Shown: piece after piece, positions 7,032-10,029 of the stretch | How positions within the stretch are numbered: the stretch's first letter is position 1 | How the letters are laid out: every line of letters starts with the position of its first letter | Assembly (NCBI GenBank): GCA_919902745.1 | Contig: CAKKRN010000082.1 | Location: 1 to 10,029 of the forward strand | Origin: Syntrophaceae bacterium | Lineage (GTDB): Bacteria; Desulfobacterota; Syntrophia; Syntrophales; UBA5619 | DNA: 10,029 bases | Reading direction: 5' to 3' | Position numbers and translations under genes: made by a program | Notes under the pieces: generated by a model | Seen by the model: the letters and a program-made list of their open reading frames with translations, nothing else | The model's database searches: none | What the model was told of the DNA's origin: nothing

Positions 7032-7061
7032 TTGACAAAAGATCGGGTGTGGACCTATATG
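7032..7061 (+). promoter_or_regulatory. Promoter of gltX
   Basis: TTGACA (7032-7037) and TATATG (7056-7061, 4 of 6) are spaced by 18 nt on the plus strand, about 80 nt upstream of the gltX start. Its -35 faces away from the yceD -35 with only 24 bp between them, forming a back-to-back divergent promoter. Confidence 0.6.
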
Positions 7062-7140
7062 GCGTAGCGTTTCGCGCGATGATCAACCGGTTTTCAACAA
7101 TACGATTTCCGGCGGAAATAATTTCCATCAGGTGATGAAG

Positions 7141-8550
7141 ATGACGAATGATAAGGTGAGAACGCGCTTTGCCCCGTCGCCGACCGGCTTCCTCCATATC
7201 GGCGGCGCCCGGACGGCCCTGTTCAACTGGCTCTATACGCGGCGGTGCGTAGGCACCTTCGTCCTGAGGATCGAAGATACCGATCAGGCGCGCTCGACGG
7301 ATGAATCGACACGGGCCATCCTGGACGCGATGACATGGCTCGGTTTGAACTGGGACGAGGGACCTTACTTCCAGGCGGAGCGGGTGGGCATCCACCGGGA
7401 GATGGTGCAGAAGCTGATCGACGAGGGGAAGGCCTACTACTGCACCTGTTCGCCCGGGGCGCTGGAGGCCAAGCGGAAGAAGGCCCTCGCCGAGGGGCGG
7501 AAACCAAAATACGACGGGACTTGCCGGGACAGGGGGTTGAGCCGATCGCCGGAGTCGGTTGTGCGGTTCCGCTGCCCGGATGTGGGCGTGACCGTCATGC
7601 GCGACCTGATCAAAGGGGCCATCTCCTTCAGCAACGAGGAGTTGGATGACCTGATCATCGAACGGGCCGACGGGTATCCAACCTACAACTTCGCGGTCGT
7701 GGTCGATGACGCCCAGATGGGGATCACCCACGTCATCCGGGGGGACGACCACGTGAACAATACCCCGAAGCAGATGCTGATCTACGAGGCGCTGGGGTGC
7801 GAGGTGCCGCTGTTCGGCCATGTCCCGATGATCCTGGGTTCCGATAAGGCGAGGCTCAGCAAGCGCCACGGGGCGACGTCGGTGATGGCCTATCAGGAGA
7901 TGGGGTATCTGCCCGAGGCGCTGGTGAACTACCTGGTCCGGCTCGGCTGGTCGCATGGCGACCAGGAGATCTTCACGATGGAGGAGCTCATCCGCGCGTT
8001 TTCGCTGGAGGCGGTGGGAAAATCGGCGGCCGTCTTCAATCCGGAGAAGCTTCTCTGGCTGAACCAGCATTACATCATGGCCTACCCGGCAGAAAAACTG
8101 GTGGAGGTGGTGACCCCCTTCTGGGAAAAGAAGGGTTTCGATGTCTCGGACGGCGGGTTTGTCGCGCAAGCGGCGGCGAACCTCCGGACGCGGTCGAAGA
8201 CCCTCGTGGAGATGGCCGATTCCGGTTCCTTCTTCTTCCGGGAAGAGGTGGATTACGATCCGGCGGCGGCGGCGAAATTCCTGACGCCGGAATATGCCGG
8301 CCACCTGGAGGCGGTTGTCGAGCGGATTCCCGACATCGCGGACTACACGAAGGATGGGCTGGAGATCTTTCTCCGGGCCCTTGCCGAGGAGCGGGGGACG
8401 AAGCTCAAATGGATCGCCCAGGCGCTCCGCGTTGCCCTGACGGGAAAGACCGTGAGCCCCGGGATCGACGAGGTGATGGTCACCCTGGGGAAGGAACGGG
8501 TGATTCGGAAAATCCGGCGGGCGATCGATCAGATCAAGGCCGGCTGTTGA
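7141..8550 (+). CDS. gltX: Glutamyl-tRNA synthetase
   Basis: This 469-residue class I synthetase attaches glutamate to tRNA-Glu. The HIGH-type signature is HIGG at 19-22 ([20 protein letters not shown]), and the KMSKS-type loop is RLSKRHG at 238-244. [14 protein letters not shown] at 198-211 and LRIEDTD at 42-48 are further landmarks. A zinc-binding insertion shows Cys101, Cys103 and Cys128, but the usual fourth ligand position (CxH) is Asp130. The C-terminal half is the anticodon-binding helical domain. The frame also contains GTG 7132 and ATG 7135, but AGGTGA (7130-7135) is a ribosome site 5 nt before ATG 7141, so that start is preferred. The cognate tRNA-Glu lies 131 nt downstream. Discriminating or non-discriminating (tRNA-Gln) behaviour cannot be read from the sequence by eye. 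Confidence 0.96.
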   Translation: MTNDKVRTRFAPSPTGFLHIGGARTALFNWLYTRRCVGTFVLRIEDTDQARSTDESTRAILDAMTWLGLNWDEGPYFQAERVGIHREMVQKLIDEGKAYYCTCSPGALEAKRKKALAEGRKPKYDGTCRDRGLSRSPESVVRFRCPDVGVTVMRDLIKGAISFSNEELDDLIIERADGYPTYNFAVVVDDAQMGITHVIRGDDHVNNTPKQMLIYEALGCEVPLFGHVPMILGSDKARLSKRHGATSVMAYQEMGYLPEALVNYLVRLGWSHGDQEIFTMEELIRAFSLEAVGKSAAVFNPEKLLWLNQHYIMAYPAEKLVEVVTPFWEKKGFDVSDGGFVAQAAANLRTRSKTLVEMADSGSFFFREEVDYDPAAAAKFLTPEYAGHLEAVVERIPDIADYTKDGLEIFLRALAEERGTKLKWIAQALRVALTGKTVSPGIDEVMVTLGKERVIRKIRRAIDQIKAGC

Positions 8551-8562
8551 TTTTGGCCTTGA
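8534..8562 (+). terminator. Hairpin over the gltX stop, possible weak terminator
   Basis: TCAAGGCC (8534-8541) pairs perfectly with GGCCTTGA (8555-8562) across a 13-nt loop, spanning the last gltX codons and stop. CAATTTTG follows, a short T run. The right arm overlaps the -35 element of the presumed tRNA promoter, so the hairpin may simply reflect that overlap. Confidence 0.35.
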
Positions 8563-8587
8563 CAATTTTGCTATCATTCATTAGAAA
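8559..8587 (+). promoter_or_regulatory. Candidate promoter of tRNA-Glu
   Basis: A perfect TTGACA (8559-8564) is followed after 17 nt by TAGAAA (8582-8587, 4 of 6). The predicted start near 8594 leaves about 90 nt of leader before the tRNA. It begins 9 nt after the gltX stop codon. Confidence 0.5.
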
Positions 8588-8681
8588 GAAACGCTTCTAC
8601 GAGAAGTTGATGCAGGAGTAATTTTGCTGGTCGAACATGCGGATGATGCCCTTTAAGGGTTTAATCCCCGTTCCCAGTCAT

Positions 8682-8756
8682 GGTCCCATCGTCTAGTGGT
8701 TAGGACGCTGGCCTCTCACGCCGGAAACCGGGGTTCAAGCCCCCGTGGGACTACCA
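8682..8756 (+). tRNA. tRNA-Glu (anticodon CTC)
   Basis: A 75-nt cloverleaf folds by hand. The acceptor is GGTCCCA with TGGGACT, the D arm starts GTCT, the anticodon stem is CTGGC/GCCGG with loop CTCTCAC (anticodon CTC at 8715-8717), the variable loop has 4 nt, and the T stem is CGGGG/CCCCG around TTCAAGC. CCA is encoded (8754-8756). It reads GAG codons and is charged by the adjacent GltX. The first acceptor pair is G1-U72 rather than G-C, which is unusual. The 3' half is a typical integrase target, and a recombinase remnant abuts it. Confidence 0.95.
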
Positions 8757-8765
8757 AAACATTAC

Positions 8766-8797
8766 AAGGGGTTAGCTGATAACGGCTGACCCCTTTT
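8766..8797 (+). terminator. Intrinsic terminator after tRNA-Glu
   Basis: AAGGGGTTAGC (8766-8776) pairs with GCTGACCCCTT (8785-8795) as an 11-bp stem with one G-U pair and an 8-nt loop. The T run at 8794-8797 closes it on the plus strand. It starts 10 nt after the tRNA CCA. The stop codon and last codons of the minus-strand integrase remnant lie inside it. Confidence 0.8.
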
Positions 8798-9215
8798 CCG
8801 CTTCGGTTGCGGCTGGGTTGCGGAAGGTTGCGTCGTCGTCCAGCCTGTCCGCCGCCGCCTTGTTCCCCTCCGGGGCGAGATGCCCGTAAATATCCACCGT
8901 AACCTTGATGCTGTGGTGGCCCAACTGGTCCCGGATATAAGCCAGCGATTCTCCGGCCTGAATCAGCATGCTGGCGTAACCGTGCCGCAGGTCGTGGATG
9001 CGGACCCTCCGCAGCCCCGCCTTTTCCAGCGCCTTCCCGAACACCCGCTCCCGCCAGTGGCCTTCGATCAGCGGCGTCCCCGTCTCCGAGATAAAAACCC
9101 ACTCGGGGACCTTCCCCCACCCGTTCTGGAGGGTTTCAATCCGCCGCTGATTTTTCAGATTCGAGAGAACCTCCGACAACTGCCTCGACATGTCCACCCT
9201 GCGGCTCTTGCCCAT
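8772..9215 (-). pseudogene. Tyrosine recombinase (integrase), C-terminal half only
   Basis: The 147 readable residues are the end of the catalytic domain of a phage/island-type tyrosine recombinase, an enzyme that integrates elements at tRNA genes. Visible are the beta-hairpin lysine (GKSRR, Lys3), the HDLRH box with His74 and Arg77, LGHHS with His100, and the nucleophile Tyr110 in VDIYGHL. The first catalytic arginine, the core-binding domain and the N-terminal SAM-like domain are missing. In the same frame, TAA stands two codons before the first ATG (9213-9215), and sequence beyond about 9220 belongs to a transposase. Intact relatives run to about 350-400 residues. The product is therefore inactive. 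Its 3' end abuts the tRNA-Glu 3' end, as expected for an element integrated there. Confidence 0.88.
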
Positions 9216-9594
9216 ACAACCTTACCAAGCCGCGCCAGATGGTCTGGGTGCCTGGGAAGCCGTCGTCTTTTCTTCCCATGTGGCCACCCATGCCTGCGAC
9301 CATAAATACCGCCTGGCGTATGGTAGGGGGTTTATCGGGAGCAATGGGCGTTTTGTTCACATAGCAGCAGAGAGCCTTCCACTCGATATCCTTAAAGAAC
9401 ACAGTGCAGGGTGCATTGGGCGTCTCCCTACCGAGCATCGTAAGGTAATAGACGCGCCAGGCGACCACCATATCCACACCGAGACAGGTTTCCAGACGAT
9501 CGGCCGTTTCGAGCTGGCGGTCCTTAATCCGACAACCGCTTTTGAGGGTACGGTGGAAGACCTCAATGCCCCAGCGTCCCGAATACCGGCGGCG
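9216..9594 (-). mobile_element. IS4-family transposase fragment (C-terminal part)
   Basis: On the minus strand a frame open from 9594 reads YSGRWGIEVFHRTLK, which contains the IS4 signature Y-2-R-3-E-6-K exactly, with the catalytic glutamate at 9562-9564. It continues SGCRIKDRQLETADRL, MVVAWRVYYLTMLGRE, a WKALCCYVNKT block, PPDKPP-like and GTQTIWRGL. This is the C-terminal third of a DDE transposase; the two upstream aspartates are absent. An in-frame TAG lies at 9595-9597. No terminal inverted repeats or target duplication are visible at either edge. It separates the integrase remnant from the methyltransferase remnant. The exact junctions are uncertain by about 10 bp on each side. Confidence 0.85.
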
Positions 9595-9721
9595 CTACGC
9601 CCAGTAATGAGCACAATTCTATCAGGAAGGATTGGTAGTTCGCCAATTCCTTGCCGCCGGACAACTCCCAGCGGGCGATGAAGGCGACGGCTATCGTATC
9701 GGCGGTTTGTATGTCATTCAT
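9563..9721 (-). pseudogene. N-terminal fragment of a class I SAM-dependent DNA methyltransferase
   Basis: From ATG 9719-9721 the frame reads MNDIQTADTIAVAFIARWEL, then an ANYQSFLIELCSLLGVAPP segment, and stops at TGA 9563-9565 after 52 codons. AFIARW followed by a helix ending in ELCxLLG is the characteristic opening of type IIG/MmeI-like restriction-modification methyltransferases, from family memory. Intact members are around 900-1000 residues or more. The last dozen codons are IS4-derived sequence read out of frame, so the true remnant is about 40 codons ending near 9597. No catalytic motif (NPPY, FxGxG) remains, so it is non-functional. The ribosome site is weak (GAG near the ATG). Confidence 0.65.
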
Positions 9722-9754
9722 CTCGATCGCTCTGATATCTTCTGGAAGTGTCTT

Positions 9755-10029
9755 CTAATCGGACATCTCCGCTATTTCCCCTAACCTCTTGATGAGCAGA
9801 GGCAAGCGCGACTGGCTGGCACGATCAGGGGAAAGATGGCCGGGAATCGACTCGCGGAATTCATTGTTTGCCAAAAGAGTCCTGAAGGTTCGTGACAGGA
9901 AATCCTTCAGATCATCCGATGAGCTTCTAATTTCAGAGACGATTTCCGGTCGGCCATCCAGGATCGTGATGATGTCAACCAGCCAGCGGCAGACAGGCGC
10001 ATTTTCACTCATATCCTGTTTGAAACCCC
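9755..10029 (-). CDS. Uncharacterised protein, possibly the C terminus of a longer gene
   Basis: I do not recognise this family with confidence. From ATG 10010-10012 it encodes 85 residues ending at TAG 9755-9757. However, the frame stays open to the window edge (five more codons, GFKQD), and no good ribosome site precedes that ATG, so it may be the tail of a longer protein. It is charged and helical in character, without membrane segments, cysteine clusters or low complexity. The motif IPGHLSPDRASQSRLPLLIKRL, then GEIAEM, looks conserved-protein-like. I have a weak impression of similarity to the C termini of predicted nucleotidyltransferases, which I cannot test. It ends 33 nt before the methyltransferase fragment, same strand, so the two may once have formed one operon. 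Base composition looks more AT-rich than the housekeeping genes. Confidence 0.55.
   Translation of the reverse strand, partial: GFKQDMSENAPVCRWLVDIITILDGRPEIVSEIRSSSDDLKDFLSRTFRTLLANNEFRESIPGHLSPDRASQSRLPLLIKRLGEIAEMSD

Noticed and set aside
7015..8577. 520-codon open frame on the minus strand opposite gltX
   Set aside because: It mirrors the gltX codon frame in GC-rich DNA, has low-complexity His/Arg/Pro-rich character and matches no family; gltX on the other strand has every expected motif.
8649..8659. CCCTTTAAGGG palindrome just upstream of the tRNA
   Set aside because: It is too short and loopless to act as a terminator, and nothing else supports a role.
8716..9120. Minus-strand frame running from the integrase into the tRNA, ending VVPRGLEPRFPA
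   Set aside because: Its end is translated tRNA-Glu antisense and the rest is the integrase out of frame; this kind of tail is a known artefact of tRNA translation.
9190..9681. 163-codon plus-strand frame across the integrase/IS/methyltransferase scraps
   Set aside because: The minus strand carries recognisable recombinase, IS4 and methyltransferase motifs over the same bases; the plus-strand product resembles nothing.

Overview
The window is about 10 kb of GC-rich bacterial chromosome. Gene content and order (yceD-rpmF-fab-rpiB-glyA-nrdR-rib, with gltX divergent) resemble Desulfobacterota/Deltaproteobacteria of the Syntrophus/Geobacter kind. That assignment rests on recalled synteny and protein flavour, not on a search.

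Positions 34-6909 form one long minus-strand run, read right to left: yceD (DUF177), rpmF, fabD, acpP, fabF, rpiB, glyA, a ComEB-type dCMP deaminase, nrdR and ribE. Most junctions are tight (4-bp overlap, or gaps of 2, 3, 22 and 32 nt). The exceptions are fabD-acpP (105 nt), fabF-acpP (78 nt), rpiB-glyA (96 nt) and yceD-rpmF (20 nt, but rpmF has its own ribosome site). The genes join fatty-acid chain initiation and elongation (FabD, AcpP, FabF), a ribosomal protein, pentose-phosphate and one-carbon metabolism (RpiB, GlyA), dUMP supply and control of ribonucleotide reductase (deaminase, NrdR), and riboflavin synthesis (RibE). Compared with the usual layout the cluster is abridged: no plsX or fabH between rpmF and fabD, no fabG between fabD and acpP, and no ribD between nrdR and ribE.

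Positions 6910-7140 hold back-to-back promoters. One drives the yceD run leftward; the other drives gltX (7141-8550, glutamyl-tRNA synthetase) rightward. Just after gltX is its cognate tRNA-Glu(CTC) at 8682-8756, with its own likely promoter and a strong intrinsic terminator.

From the 3' end of the tRNA to the window end (about 8757-10029) the character changes to a decayed accessory region, all coding minus-strand. It holds the C-terminal half of a tyrosine recombinase with its stop codon inside the tRNA terminator hairpin, a C-terminal scrap of an IS4-family transposase with the Y-R-E-K signature, the first roughly 40 codons of what looks like a restriction-modification type DNA methyltransferase, and an unrecognised 85-codon reading frame that may continue past the window. 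The simplest reading is an integrative element inserted at the tRNA-Glu 3' end, later broken by IS insertion and deletion. I see no intact novel system. The best leads are the abridged fab/rib cluster, the palindromes upstream of acpP, and the broken defence-type remnant on the right.
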